64,000 bases of DNA from CBDIHH01 sp965279095 (GTDB lineage Bacteria; Pseudomonadota; Alphaproteobacteria; Caulobacterales; Caulobacteraceae), in assembly GCA_965279095.1 (NCBI GenBank), contig CBDIHH010000005.1, positions 1 to 64,000 on the forward strand, in the 5' to 3' direction. Below the pieces are notes generated by a model that did not search any database, had not been told where the DNA came from, and saw only the letters and a list, made by a program, of their open reading frames with translations. The position numbers and the translations under genes were made by a program. The stretch's first letter is position 1; each line of letters starts with the position of its first letter. Of the stretch, positions 51,674-60,132 are shown piece by piece.

Positions 51674-54013
51674 ATGTTCACGCGCCTGCGCACGCGCCTC
51701 ACCGTTCTCTACGCCGGCCTGTTCGGGATCGCCCTGCTGCTGACCGCGGCGGCGGTCTACAACACCATACGCAGCAACGCCGAGGCGGCGATCCGCGGGG
51801 AACTGGCGGCGAGCGGGACGGTGTTCGACCGTATCTGGACCCTGCGATCGCAACAGCTGGGCGACAGCGCCGACCTGCTCGCCCGTGACTTCGGCTTCCG
51901 CGAAGCGGTGGCCACGGGCGACCAGGCGACGGTGGACTCCGCCCTCGACAACCTGCGCCGCCGGGTCGGCATCGACCTGGCCTTCATCGTCAGCGTGGAC
52001 GGCGAGATCACCGGGGCGGACAAGAGGAAGCTTGAGGACGGCGGCGCCGGCCTGTGGACCACCCTCTCGCAGGAGGATGTCGCCAAGGGCGTGCTGATGA
52101 TCGACGGGCGCCCCTACCAGGCGATCTCGGCGCCGGTTCTGGCCCCCGTGCTCACCGGATGGGTGGTGTTCGCCACCCGACTCGACGCGCCTCAGATGCG
52201 TTCGCTCGAGGCCCTGTCCGCCATCCCCCTGAACGCCACCGTGGTCACGCGCCGTCCCCGTCAGGGGTGGATGGCGGCGGACCCGGCCGCGGTGCGCCCC
52301 CGCGACCTCAAGGCCCTGGCCGGGTTCATCGACGAGTCGCTGAAGACCCGTGTGACGGCGCCCGGATCCCTCGACGGCGCCGAGGGCCGGTCCGCGGCCC
52401 TGGTCAAGCGCCTGCCGTCGATCGTCCAGGGCGACGAGGCGGTGCTTCTGCTGCGCTATCCGCTGACCCGCGCCCTGCGGCCCTATCAGCCGATGCTGAT
52501 CTCCATCGCCGTGATCGCCGTCCTGGGCATGGCGCTGCTGATCCTCGGCAGCTGGGCCCTGGCCCGCAGCCTGACCCGTCCGATCTCGGCCCTCGACGAC
52601 GCGGCCCGCCAGCTGCAGCGGGGCGAGGCGGTCCATCTGGAGATCACCACCAAGGACGAGATCGGCCGGCTGGCCGAGAGTTTCAACACCATGGCCAGCG
52701 AGATCGGGGAGCGCGAACGCCGCATCACCCACCTGGCCACTCACGACGCCGAGACCGGCCTGCCCAACAGGCTGGCGCTGGAACGCGATATCGAGCGGTT
52801 CGAGTCGCCCCGGCCCGGGCGGCTGCTGATCGTGGCGGCCCTGGGCATTGACCGATTCCAATATGTCCGCGGGGCCATCGGCTACAGCCTGGCCGGAGCC
52901 CTGGTGGGAGAGATCGGGGCGCGCATGTCGGAGCTGGCCATGGGCCGCTCGGTGGCGCGCCTGTCCACCGACGCCCTTGGTCTGGTCTATGAGGCGAACG
53001 ACGTCGGCGAGGCGCGGGCCCTCGCCGACGCCCTGGCGGAGGCCCTCGAAGCGCCGGTCACCCTGGAGGGCGAGCGGGTGGATGTCAGCCTGACCATCGG
53101 CCTGGCCGCCTGTGGGCTGGCCGAGACCGTGGTCGCCTCGGCGACAGAGCGCGCCACGATCGCCCTGGACCAGGCGCGGGCGGGCCGGCGCAAGACCGGA
53201 TTCTTCGACGAGGCCGCTTACGGCGACCCCTCCGCCAACCTATCCCTCATCAGCGAATTGCGCGCCACCATCGCCGACGGCCGGCTGCTGATCCACCACC
53301 AGCCCAAGCTCGACTTGCGCCTGGGCCGGGTGACCGGGGTGGAGGCCCTGTGCCGCTGGCCTCACCCCGTGCGCGGCATGGTCCCGCCGGACCTGTTCGT
53401 GGGCATGGCCGAGGACACCGGCCACATCCGCGCCCTGACGGAATATGTCCTCGATCAGGCCATCGCCGACCAGGCGGTGATGCGCGCGGCCGGCCATGAC
53501 CTCGTGGTCTCGGTGAACATCTCCGGCCGGCTCATGGATGACGCCGAGTTCACCACCCATGCCCTTGAGCGCATCAAGGCGGCCGACGCCCGGCTGTGCT
53601 TCGAGATCACGGAGACGGCCGTGATCGATAACCCCGAGCTGGCCCTGTCGATCATCGAGCGCCTGGTGGACGCCGGGGTCGGCATCTCCATCGACGACTA
53701 CGGCTCAGGCCTCTCCTCCCTGACCTATCTGAAGCAGATCCGCGCCACCGAGCTGAAGATCGACAAGACCTTCGTCACGGCCCTGTCCGTGGGCAAGCGC
53801 GACGCCCTGCTGGTCAAGTCCACCATCGACCTGGCGCACGGCCTGGGCATGAAGGTCGTGGCCGAGGGGGTCGAGACCGGCGAGGCCCTGGCGGTGCTGA
53901 CCGGCATGGGCTGCGACCTCGCCCAGGGCTACTTGGTCAGCCGCCCGATGCCCCTGACCGACCTGATGGCCTTCCTCGACCGGGAAGACGCCCGCGCCGA
54001 GGGCGCCGCCTAG
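51674..54013 (+). CDS. Membrane c-di-GMP phosphodiesterase with degenerate GGDEF and HAMP
   Basis: 779 residues. Helix 1 (LTVLYAGLFGIALLLTAAAV) and helix 2 (MLISIAVIAVLGMALLILGS) bracket a periplasmic domain of about 250 residues. A HAMP domain follows (ARSLTRPISALDDAARQLQR). The GGDEF domain is degenerate: the signature position reads STDAL (431-435), so it should not make c-di-GMP. The EAL domain looks active: E557-A-L in TGVEALCRW, NISGRLMDD, FEITETAVIDN, IDDYGSGLSSLTYLK, KIDKTFV and EGVET. Thus a phosphodiesterase whose periplasmic part may read the state of the cupredoxin encoded just upstream. Confidence 0.88.
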   Translation: MFTRLRTRLTVLYAGLFGIALLLTAAAVYNTIRSNAEAAIRGELAASGTVFDRIWTLRSQQLGDSADLLARDFGFREAVATGDQATVDSALDNLRRRVGIDLAFIVSVDGEITGADKRKLEDGGAGLWTTLSQEDVAKGVLMIDGRPYQAISAPVLAPVLTGWVVFATRLDAPQMRSLEALSAIPLNATVVTRRPRQGWMAADPAAVRPRDLKALAGFIDESLKTRVTAPGSLDGAEGRSAALVKRLPSIVQGDEAVLLLRYPLTRALRPYQPMLISIAVIAVLGMALLILGSWALARSLTRPISALDDAARQLQRGEAVHLEITTKDEIGRLAESFNTMASEIGERERRITHLATHDAETGLPNRLALERDIERFESPRPGRLLIVAALGIDRFQYVRGAIGYSLAGALVGEIGARMSELAMGRSVARLSTDALGLVYEANDVGEARALADALAEALEAPVTLEGERVDVSLTIGLAACGLAETVVASATERATIALDQARAGRRKTGFFDEAAYGDPSANLSLISELRATIADGRLLIHHQPKLDLRLGRVTGVEALCRWPHPVRGMVPPDLFVGMAEDTGHIRALTEYVLDQAIADQAVMRAAGHDLVVSVNISGRLMDDAEFTTHALERIKAADARLCFEITETAVIDNPELALSIIERLVDAGVGISIDDYGSGLSSLTYLKQIRATELKIDKTFVTALSVGKRDALLVKSTIDLAHGLGMKVVAEGVETGEALAVLTGMGCDLAQGYLVSRPMPLTDLMAFLDREDARAEGAA

Positions 54014-54057
54014 CGCGCCGCCCTTTTACACCGCGGCGGTGGCGTCTATGAGGGGCC

Positions 54058-54894
54058 ATGAGAATCGCCCCGCTCTTCGCCATCGTCGCCTGCCTCCTGT
54101 CCGCGGCTCCGGCCGTCGCCGCCGACTGGCGCACCCTGGACCCGGAAAACGCCCTGGTCATCGACAGCACCAAGGGCCGGATCATCGTCGAGATGATCCC
54201 CGAGGCCGCGCCCGCGCACGTGGCCCGCGTCAAGGAACTGACCCGCGCCGGCTTCTATGACGGCCTGGTCTTCCATCGGGTGATCGACGACTTCATGGCC
54301 CAGACCGGCGATCCCCTGGCCACGGGGCAGGGGGGCTCGGACAAGCCGGACCTGCAGCCCGAATTCACCTTCAAGCGTGGCCCGGACTCCGCCGTCCAGA
54401 TCGTCGCCCGTCCCGCCCAACCGGGCGGTGTCGACGTCGGCTTCATAAAGTCGATGCCGGTGATGACCCAGCGCGACGACCTGATGGCGATGATGGCCGA
54501 CGGCAAGGTGCAGGCCTGGGGCCTGTTCTGCCCCGGGGTGGCGGGGATGGCGCGGGCCGCCGACCTGGCCTCGGCCAACAGCCAGTTCTTCCTGATGCGC
54601 CAGATCCACGCCTCGCTGGAAAAGGAATACACCGCCTGGGGCCGCACGGTGGTGGGGCTGGACGTGGTGCGGCGCCTGGCCGTGGGCGAGCCGCCGGCCA
54701 CGCCGGACAAGATGGTCAAGGTCCGCGTCCTCGCCGACATCCCCGCCGCCGAGCGGCCGACCGTGCAGCTGCTGGATCCCGCCGGGGCCGCCTTCAAGGC
54801 CCTCATGAAGAAGGAGGATGTCGCCAACTCCTACGAGCACGCCGCCTGCGGGGTGGAGCTTCCGGCCAAGGTGTCCGGCGGCGGCGCGCCCTAG
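54058..54894 (+). CDS. Exported cyclophilin-type peptidylprolyl isomerase
   Basis: 278 residues with a signal peptide (RIAPLFAIVACLLSAAPAVA) and a cyclophilin domain: GRIIVEMIPEAAPAHVARVK, GFYDGLVFHRVIDDFMAQTG, DLASANSQFFLMRQIHASLE and AWGRTVVGLDVVRRL. Substitutions compared with eukaryotic cyclophilin are normal for the bacterial type. A longer insert (SAVQIVARPAQPGGVDVGFI) is present. It folds periplasmic proteins by cis-trans isomerisation of X-Pro bonds. A second, cytoplasmic copy follows after 72 bases. Confidence 0.9.
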   Translation: MRIAPLFAIVACLLSAAPAVAADWRTLDPENALVIDSTKGRIIVEMIPEAAPAHVARVKELTRAGFYDGLVFHRVIDDFMAQTGDPLATGQGGSDKPDLQPEFTFKRGPDSAVQIVARPAQPGGVDVGFIKSMPVMTQRDDLMAMMADGKVQAWGLFCPGVAGMARAADLASANSQFFLMRQIHASLEKEYTAWGRTVVGLDVVRRLAVGEPPATPDKMVKVRVLADIPAAERPTVQLLDPAGAAFKALMKKEDVANSYEHAACGVELPAKVSGGGAP

Positions 54895-54966
54895 GGATCA
54901 TCGCAGGCGACAAGCGGCGTCGAGGCGGCTAGAACGCCCTCCGAACCCGAATTGGAGAGCCACGCC

Positions 54967-55434
54967 ATGGCCGACGACGCCGAAAACACCCTGATCCTGA
55001 CCCTCGACACCGGCCCGGTGACCATCCGCCTGCGCCCCGACCTCGCCCCCGGCCACGTGGGCCGGATCAAGGAACTGGCCCGCGAGGGCTTCTATGACGG
55101 CGTGATCTTCCACCGCGTCATCGACGGCTTCATGGCCCAGGGCGGCGATCCGACCGGCACCGGCATGGGCGGCTCCGAGAAGCCCAACCTCACCGCCGAA
55201 TTCTCCCCCGCCCCGCACAGCCGCGGCGTCTGCTCGATGGCGCGCTCGCAAAACCCCAACTCGGCCAACAGCCAGTTCTTCATCTGCCTGGCCGACGCCG
55301 GCTTCCTGGACCGCCAATACACGGTCTGGGGCGAGGTCACCGACGGCATGGACGCGGTGGACGCCCTGCCCAAGGGCGAGCCCCCGGCCGCCCCTGGCAA
55401 GATCCTCACCGCCCGCGTCGCCGCCGACGCCTAA
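54967..55434 (+). CDS. Cytoplasmic cyclophilin-type peptidylprolyl isomerase
   Basis: 155 residues and no signal peptide. GPVTIRLRPDLAPGHVGRIK, GFYDGVIFHRVIDGFMAQGG, GSEKPNLTAEFS and SANSQFFICLADAGFLDRQY are typical PpiB-like sequences. GGAGAGCCACGCC precedes the ATG at 54967; a TTG five codons upstream is less likely. Its stop overlaps by four bases, tail to tail, with the EEP-family gene on the other strand. The pair of tandem cyclophilins looks like a duplication with one copy gaining export. Confidence 0.92.
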   Translation: MADDAENTLILTLDTGPVTIRLRPDLAPGHVGRIKELAREGFYDGVIFHRVIDGFMAQGGDPTGTGMGGSEKPNLTAEFSPAPHSRGVCSMARSQNPNSANSQFFICLADAGFLDRQYTVWGEVTDGMDAVDALPKGEPPAAPGKILTARVAADA

Positions 55435-56402
55435 TCGGCCCAGGCGAGCTCCACCACCACCGGATAGTGGTCCGAGCCCAGTCTCGGACCACGCTCCACC
55501 CTGACCGTTCGCCAGTCCGATCCAGCATAGACCTGGTCGATGGCCAGGACCGGAAACAGGGTCGGGATCCGGTAGCGCGACACCGCCGCCGCCGGCCAGG
55601 TGGCGGCGCCGTGGGTGCGCCTCTGCATCGACAAGGACCGGTCCAGCCGCTTGAGGCCGAAGGCCCAGGGCGCGGCGTTGAAGTCGCCCGCGAGGATCAT
55701 GCCCGCCTGGTCGCGCCCCTGGGCGAACCGGGCCAGCCGGCGCATCTGCCATTGCTGGAATCCTGGCGGGTAGGGCCAGAAGGCGTGGATCGCCGCCAGG
55801 GTCAACGGCCGCCCGTTCCAGTCGGCGACGGCCCAGGCCAGGGGCGGACCCTGGCCGGAGCCGCGCTGGGTCAGGGGCAGGCGACTGTAGATCATCACCG
55901 AACATCGGCGCGGGACCCGGCAGCTGGACCGGTAGGGATAGGCCTGTTCGAGGCGCTCGCCGATGGCCGCGGCGGCGCCGACCGTCTCCTCGGTCATGAC
56001 CACGTCGGCGTCCTGGGCCAGGATCCAGGCCGCTGTGCCCGCCGGATCGACGTTCTGTTCCCACAGGTTGAACTGGACCAGCTTCAGGGTGGGACCGTGC
56101 GCCGCCGGCGCCGGCGCGGCGCCGGCCGTGATCTCCGACAGGACCATGATGGCGGCGATCACCGCGGCGACCAGCCCGGCCGCCACGCCCGCCCGCCGCC
56201 AGCCGCCACGGCAGGCCAGGGCGCAGAGGGCGGCCGAGGCGAGGCCGGCGGCGCCCCAGACGGGCGTGAAGTGATTGGCCACGTCCAGCAGGCCGGACCA
56301 GCGGCCCCCCTGGCCGGCCACCGCCACGGCGCCCGCCCCGAAGGCCGCCAGCAGGCCGGCCAGCGCCAGCGCCCGGCTTCCCAGTCTCAGCACCTGCCGC
56401 AT
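55431..56402 (-). CDS. Endonuclease/exonuclease/phosphatase (EEP) family membrane protein
   Basis: About 323 residues. Three hydrophobic segments at the N terminus (LALAGLLAAFGAGAVAVAGQ, PVWGAAGLASAALCALA, GLVAAVIAAIMVLSEITAGA) precede an EEP domain with KLVQFNLWEQN, the catalytic region VVMTEETVGAAAA, ILAGDFNAAPW and the final GSDHYPVVVELAW with the catalytic histidine. The domain should face the periplasm. The start at 56402 is chosen for GAGGCGGGT ahead of it; a frame upstream is non-conserved. Substrates of this YafD-like group are unknown. Confidence 0.82.
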   Translation of the reverse strand: MRQVLRLGSRALALAGLLAAFGAGAVAVAGQGGRWSGLLDVANHFTPVWGAAGLASAALCALACRGGWRRAGVAAGLVAAVIAAIMVLSEITAGAAPAPAAHGPTLKLVQFNLWEQNVDPAGTAAWILAQDADVVMTEETVGAAAAIGERLEQAYPYRSSCRVPRRCSVMIYSRLPLTQRGSGQGPPLAWAVADWNGRPLTLAAIHAFWPYPPGFQQWQMRRLARFAQGRDQAGMILAGDFNAAPWAFGLKRLDRSLSMQRRTHGAATWPAAAVSRYRIPTLFPVLAIDQVYAGSDWRTVRVERGPRLGSDHYPVVVELAWAD

Positions 56403-56536
56403 ACCCGCCTCATCCCCGCCCGCCTGTCTTATTGCACCATCAAGACGGTTAAAGCGGGGCCATTGGGCCCTGCCATAGCGCGTCTTGTCCCCTTGGGCGC
56501 TTGACGATGGGGCCGTCGGCGCCCACACCCGCGCCC

Positions 56537-57613
56537 ATGCGCCTGTCCGACTTCGATTTCGAGCTGCCCGACGACCGCATCGCCCTGCGTCCGGCCCAGC
56601 CCCGCGACGCGGCCCGCCTGCTGGTGGTGGGGCAGGGGCGGGACCTGGAGGATCGCCAGGTCCGCGACCTGCCGTCGTTCCTGCGCCGCGGCGACGTGCT
56701 GGTGGTCAATGACACCCGGGTGATCCCGGCCCGGCTGGCGGGGGTGCGTCCGCGTGGGGAGTCCGTCGTCGCTGTAGAGGCCACCCTGCACCGCCGCCTG
56801 ACGCCCAGCCGCTGGACGGCCTTCATGCGCCCCGGCAAGCGCCTCAGGGTGGGGGACCGCGTCCGCTTCGGCGCGACGACCGATCGCGCCTGCCTGCTGG
56901 GCGCCCTCGACGCCACCGTGTCCGACAAGCAGGAGGGGGGCGAGGTGACCCTGGCCTTCGACCTGTCGGGTCCCGACCTCGACGCGGCCATCGCCGAGCA
57001 CGGCGCCATGCCCCTGCCGCCCTATATCGCCGCCAAGCGGGCGCAGGACGATCAGGACCGCAGCGACTACCAGACCCTGTTCGCCCGCTTCGACGGCTCG
57101 GTGGCGGCGCCGACGGCCGGGCTGCATTTCACGCCTGAGCTGATGGCGCGGCTGGCGGAGGCCGGAGTCGCCGTGCAGACCGTCACCCTGCACGTGGGCG
57201 CGGGCACCTTCCTGCCGGTGAAGACCGACGAGGTCGCCGAGCACCGCATGCATCCGGAGTACGGCGAGGTGAGCGCCGCGGTGGCTGACGCCCTCAACGC
57301 CGCCCGTGCCGCCGGCGGCCGCATCGTGCCGGTGGGCACGACCTCCCTGCGGCTGCTGGAAAGCGCCACGGGGGAGGACGGAGTCGTGCGGCCCTTCGCC
57401 GCCGAGACGTCCATCTTCATCACCCCAGGCTATCGCTTCCGCGCCGCCGACCTGCTGGTGACCAACTTTCACCTGCCCCGTTCGACCCTGTTCATGCTGG
57501 TCAGCGCGTTCGCTGGGCTGGAGCGGATGCAGGCGGCCTATGCCCACGCGCTGGGTTCCGGCTACCGCTTCTATTCCTACGGCGACGCCAGTCTGCTGGA
57601 GCGCGCGGCCTGA
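56537..57613 (+). CDS. queA: S-adenosylmethionine:tRNA ribosyltransferase-isomerase
   Basis: 358 residues. It transfers the ribose of SAM to preQ1 in tRNA to make epoxyqueuosine. MRLSDFDFELPDDRIALRPA is the usual start (ATG 56537; an upstream ATG adds only a poor extension), with DVLVVNDTRVIPARLAGVR, APTAGLHFTPELM and TVTLHVGAGTFLPV, then VGTTSLRLLESA. Its stop shares a base with the tgt start. With queF in the same window this gives three of the steps to queuosine. Confidence 0.95.
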   Translation: MRLSDFDFELPDDRIALRPAQPRDAARLLVVGQGRDLEDRQVRDLPSFLRRGDVLVVNDTRVIPARLAGVRPRGESVVAVEATLHRRLTPSRWTAFMRPGKRLRVGDRVRFGATTDRACLLGALDATVSDKQEGGEVTLAFDLSGPDLDAAIAEHGAMPLPPYIAAKRAQDDQDRSDYQTLFARFDGSVAAPTAGLHFTPELMARLAEAGVAVQTVTLHVGAGTFLPVKTDEVAEHRMHPEYGEVSAAVADALNAARAAGGRIVPVGTTSLRLLESATGEDGVVRPFAAETSIFITPGYRFRAADLLVTNFHLPRSTLFMLVSAFAGLERMQAAYAHALGSGYRFYSYGDASLLERAA

Positions 57614-58728
57614 TGGCGTCCTTCCCCTTCCTGGTGTCCGCCACCGACGGCGCGGCCCGCACCGGCGTGCTGGAGACCCCCCGCGGCGCCATCCGCACCC
57701 CCGCCTTCATGCCGGTGGGCACCGCCGGAACCGTCAAGGCGCTGACCGTCGATCAGGTGCGCTCGGCCGGGGCCGACATCATCCTGGGCAATACCTATCA
57801 CCTGATGCTGCGACCCACGGCGGAGCGGGTGGCGCGGCTGGGGGGACTGCACCGCTTCATGCGCTGGGACGGTCCGATCCTGACCGATTCCGGTGGCTTC
57901 CAGGTGATGTCCCTGTCGAAGATCTCCAAGGTCAAGGAAGAGGCCGTCACCTTCCAGAGCCATCTGGACGGCTCACGCCATGTGTTGTCGCCCGAGCGCT
58001 CCATCGAGATCCAGGCCGACCTGCTCGGCTCGGACATCGTCATGCAGCTGGACGAATGCGTCGCCTGGCCGGCGGAGGAGCCCCGCGCCCGCGAGGGCAT
58101 GGAATTGTCGGCGCGGTGGGGGGCGCGCTCCAAGGCGGCCTTCGGGTCCCGCGAGGGGCAGGCCCTGTTCGGTATTCAGCAGGGCTCGACCTTTGAGGCC
58201 CTACGCCGCGAATCATCGAACCGGCTGATCGAGACGGGCTTCGACGGCTACGCCATCGGCGGCCTGGCGGTGGGCGAGGGGCATGAGGCCATGTGTGCGG
58301 TGCTCGACTACGCCGCCGGCTTCCTGCCCGCCGACCGGCCGCGCTACCTGATGGGGGTGGGCAAGCCGGCTGATTTGGTGGAGGCGGTGTCGCGGGGCGT
58401 GGACATGTTCGACTGCGTCCTGCCCACCCGCTCGGGCCGCCATGGACAGGCCTTCACCTGGGACGGGCCGATCAATCTGAAGAACGCCCGCTTCGCCGAG
58501 GATGACACGCCGCTGGACGCCGGCAGTGACTGCGCCGCCAGCCGCGACTACTCCAGGGCCTACCTGCATCACCTGGTGCGCGCCGAGGAGATTCTCGCCC
58601 AGGTATTGCTGTCGTGGCACAACATCGCCTTCTACCAGGCCCTGATGGCAGGGCTCAGGTCAGCGATCCAGGAGGGACGACTGGAGTCCTTCCGCCGTGA
58701 GTTCCACAGCCGCTACGCGCCAGGCTGA
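57613..58728 (+). CDS. tgt: tRNA-guanine transglycosylase
   Basis: 371 residues. Exchanges guanine 34 for preQ1 in GUN-anticodon tRNAs. TPAFMPVGTAGTVKALTVDQ, ILGNTYHLMLRPTAERVAR, LTDSGGFQVMSLSKISKVKE (catalytic aspartate in TDSGG), YAIGGLAVGEGHEAM and VDMFDCVLPTRSGRHGQAF (second aspartate) are intact. The zinc ligands expected near the C terminus include the cysteine in AASRDYSRAYLHHL and H in LSWHN. Starts inside the queA stop (TGATG). Confidence 0.95.
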   Translation: MASFPFLVSATDGAARTGVLETPRGAIRTPAFMPVGTAGTVKALTVDQVRSAGADIILGNTYHLMLRPTAERVARLGGLHRFMRWDGPILTDSGGFQVMSLSKISKVKEEAVTFQSHLDGSRHVLSPERSIEIQADLLGSDIVMQLDECVAWPAEEPRAREGMELSARWGARSKAAFGSREGQALFGIQQGSTFEALRRESSNRLIETGFDGYAIGGLAVGEGHEAMCAVLDYAAGFLPADRPRYLMGVGKPADLVEAVSRGVDMFDCVLPTRSGRHGQAFTWDGPINLKNARFAEDDTPLDAGSDCAASRDYSRAYLHHLVRAEEILAQVLLSWHNIAFYQALMAGLRSAIQEGRLESFRREFHSRYAPG

Positions 58729-59295
58729 TCAGCCTCCGGCGCTGGACGGGGTCGGCGGCGGGGCGGGGAACTGGGCGGGCGCCGCGGCGGCGGTCACCGG
58801 GCAGTCCCGAGAGTGGGCGATTCCCTTCAGAAAGGCGCGGCGCATCAGCCCCGCATTGACCGCCTTGCGCACCTGCGCCGAATGGCTCTGGGCGCCGGTC
58901 ATGGTGCGCACCCAGCTGCGCAGGGGAATCCAGTTGGTGGTCAGATCCTGCATCGCGCTCACCGCGGATCGGCCGATGAGGACCGCGCCCTGGGTCGTTC
59001 TGCCGGCCGGGGAGGGGTCCTGCACGTCCGAGTCGGGCCCGAGCGCTTCGTCCAGCTGGCTGATCTCGAAGTGGATCCCCATGCAGGTGGGCGGATCGGG
59101 CTGGGCGTAGGGGGCTTCCTCAGCCCGCCTCAACGACGCGGGGATCTTTTCCCGGATCAGGTTGAAGTCCTCCAGCGGCTGGACCACAGCGCCGCGCATC
59201 GTCTGACGCCCCCCCACGCGGGTCGAGGGCGACCCGCTCGAGACGCAGCCCCCCAACACCAGGACCAAAGACACTCCGCACAAGATCGGCCGCAT
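58729..59295 (-). CDS. Hypothetical lipoprotein
   Basis: 188 residues. The signal PILCGVSLVLVLGGC has a lipobox with acylated C17. The mature protein has EDFNLIREKIPASLRRAEEA, a cysteine in PTCMGIHFEIS, a KAVNAGLMRRAFLKGIAHSR helix and CPVTAAAAPAQFPAPPPTPS at the end. I do not recognise a known domain; proteins of this kind are found as conserved hypotheticals in Caulobacterales. It ends directly after tgt, on the other strand, tail to tail. Confidence 0.75.
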   Translation of the reverse strand: MRPILCGVSLVLVLGGCVSSGSPSTRVGGRQTMRGAVVQPLEDFNLIREKIPASLRRAEEAPYAQPDPPTCMGIHFEISQLDEALGPDSDVQDPSPAGRTTQGAVLIGRSAVSAMQDLTTNWIPLRSWVRTMTGAQSHSAQVRKAVNAGLMRRAFLKGIAHSRDCPVTAAAAPAQFPAPPPTPSSAGG

Positions 59296-59346
59296 GAGCC
59301 CTCAGTTCCCAACGTTACAAAACCAACATACCTTGGCCTTTCCCGC

Positions 59347-59375
59347 TTGTCCGGTCCAGGGCCTCCGCCTATGGT
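59347..59375 (+). promoter_or_regulatory. Promoter of tRNA-Lys
   Basis: TTGTCC, 17-base spacer, TATGGT, 72 bases before the tRNA. A plausible housekeeping promoter. Confidence 0.45.
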
Positions 59376-59446
59376 CCCGCCGCTCCGTCGAGCCGCCATC
59401 GGGTGGCCCAGGCCTGCCTGGGCGATCCGCCAGCGCCGCCGCAGTC

Positions 59447-59521
59447 GGGCCGGTAGCTCAGTGGTAGAGCATTCGACTTTTAATCGAATGGTCGTGGGTT
59501 CGACCCCCACCCGGCCTACCA
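59447..59521 (+). tRNA. trnK: tRNA-Lys (TTT anticodon)
   Basis: 75 bases including CCA. Acceptor GGGCCGG pairs with CCGGCCT (first pair G-U); anticodon arm TTCGA-CTTTTAA-TCGAA with anticodon TTT at 59479-59481; T-arm GTGGGTTCGACCCCCAC. It is the insertion point of the element to its right. Confidence 0.96.
59500..59521. other. Presumed attachment site (attL) in the tRNA-Lys 3' end
   Basis: The integrase gene lies about 600 bases to the right, with phage-type genes continuing, so the T-arm/acceptor end of this tRNA is the probable crossover. The second copy would be outside the window; the exact limits are inferred. Confidence 0.5.
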
Positions 59522-59579
59522 CGTAAGGTGTTGATTTCGCCCCTCAAATCCGGGCGCAAATCTTATCAAGGGGGGTGTC

Positions 59580-60132
59580 GTCAGACTAATTGGTCAGACG
59601 GCCATCAGACTCCTGTAGCTCAAGCGTTCTTTTGAGCACCCGCTCCAGGACGGCTTTCCGGCGAGGATTAACGCCCCAGTGGAGAACTTCCGCCTCGCAT
59701 CGAGCACGCTTGGCGTCCTCAATGTCGGGAAACAAGCCGAGGTGCAGCAGCTTGCCGTCTACACGAATTGACGCCTGCCACTTTCCACGTCCACCGTGCC
59801 AGCCCACGCCGATGAAGCCCGCGAAGCTATCGCGCTGCGCTTCGGCGATGTTCCTCGCGTTCTGTCGTGGCGTCACGACCCGAATGTTTGCCCGGGTGTT
59901 GTTCAGGCGGTCCCCATCAATGTGATCGACGATCCGCCCCTCGGGGACATGCAAAACCGCGCGATGCATTGCGAGGCTGTCCACAGTCCGCACGGCGTAG
60001 CCGCCGTCGCTTAGCGTCCACTCGTAGGCGAGGATTGGGGTGTCCTCGTCGTCGATCAAGGCAAAGGTGTCGGGGGCGTTTAACAACGGAACCTGTATCA
60101 TGGTCTGACGATACAGTGATTTGTGTCAGACC
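59580..60132. repeat. GTCAGAC repeats around the HNH/AP2 gene
   Basis: GTCAGAC occurs at 59580-59586 and 59593-59599, TCAGAC at 59605-59610, GTCTGAC (the reverse) at 60103-60109 and GTCAGAC at 60125-60131. The last two form an inverted repeat, GGTCTGAC...GTCAGACC, between the HNH gene and int. They may be integrase arm-type sites or mark the edges of a homing insertion. Confidence 0.45.
59586..60101 (-). CDS. HNH homing endonuclease with AP2-like DNA-binding domain
   Basis: 171 residues. The nuclease part has GRIVDHIDGDRLNNTRANIR, VVTPRQNARN, the HNH_3 pattern with the metal histidine pair. The C-terminal part FIGVGWHGGRGKWQASIRVD, GKLLHLGLFPDIEDAKRARC is an AP2-type DNA-binding domain. This two-domain build is common for free-standing homing endonucleases in phages. 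It sits between the attachment site and the integrase, not in a gene, and is flanked by GTCAGAC repeats. Confidence 0.85.
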   Translation of the reverse strand: MIQVPLLNAPDTFALIDDEDTPILAYEWTLSDGGYAVRTVDSLAMHRAVLHVPEGRIVDHIDGDRLNNTRANIRVVTPRQNARNIAEAQRDSFAGFIGVGWHGGRGKWQASIRVDGKLLHLGLFPDIEDAKRARCEAEVLHWGVNPRRKAVLERVLKRTLELQESDGRLTN

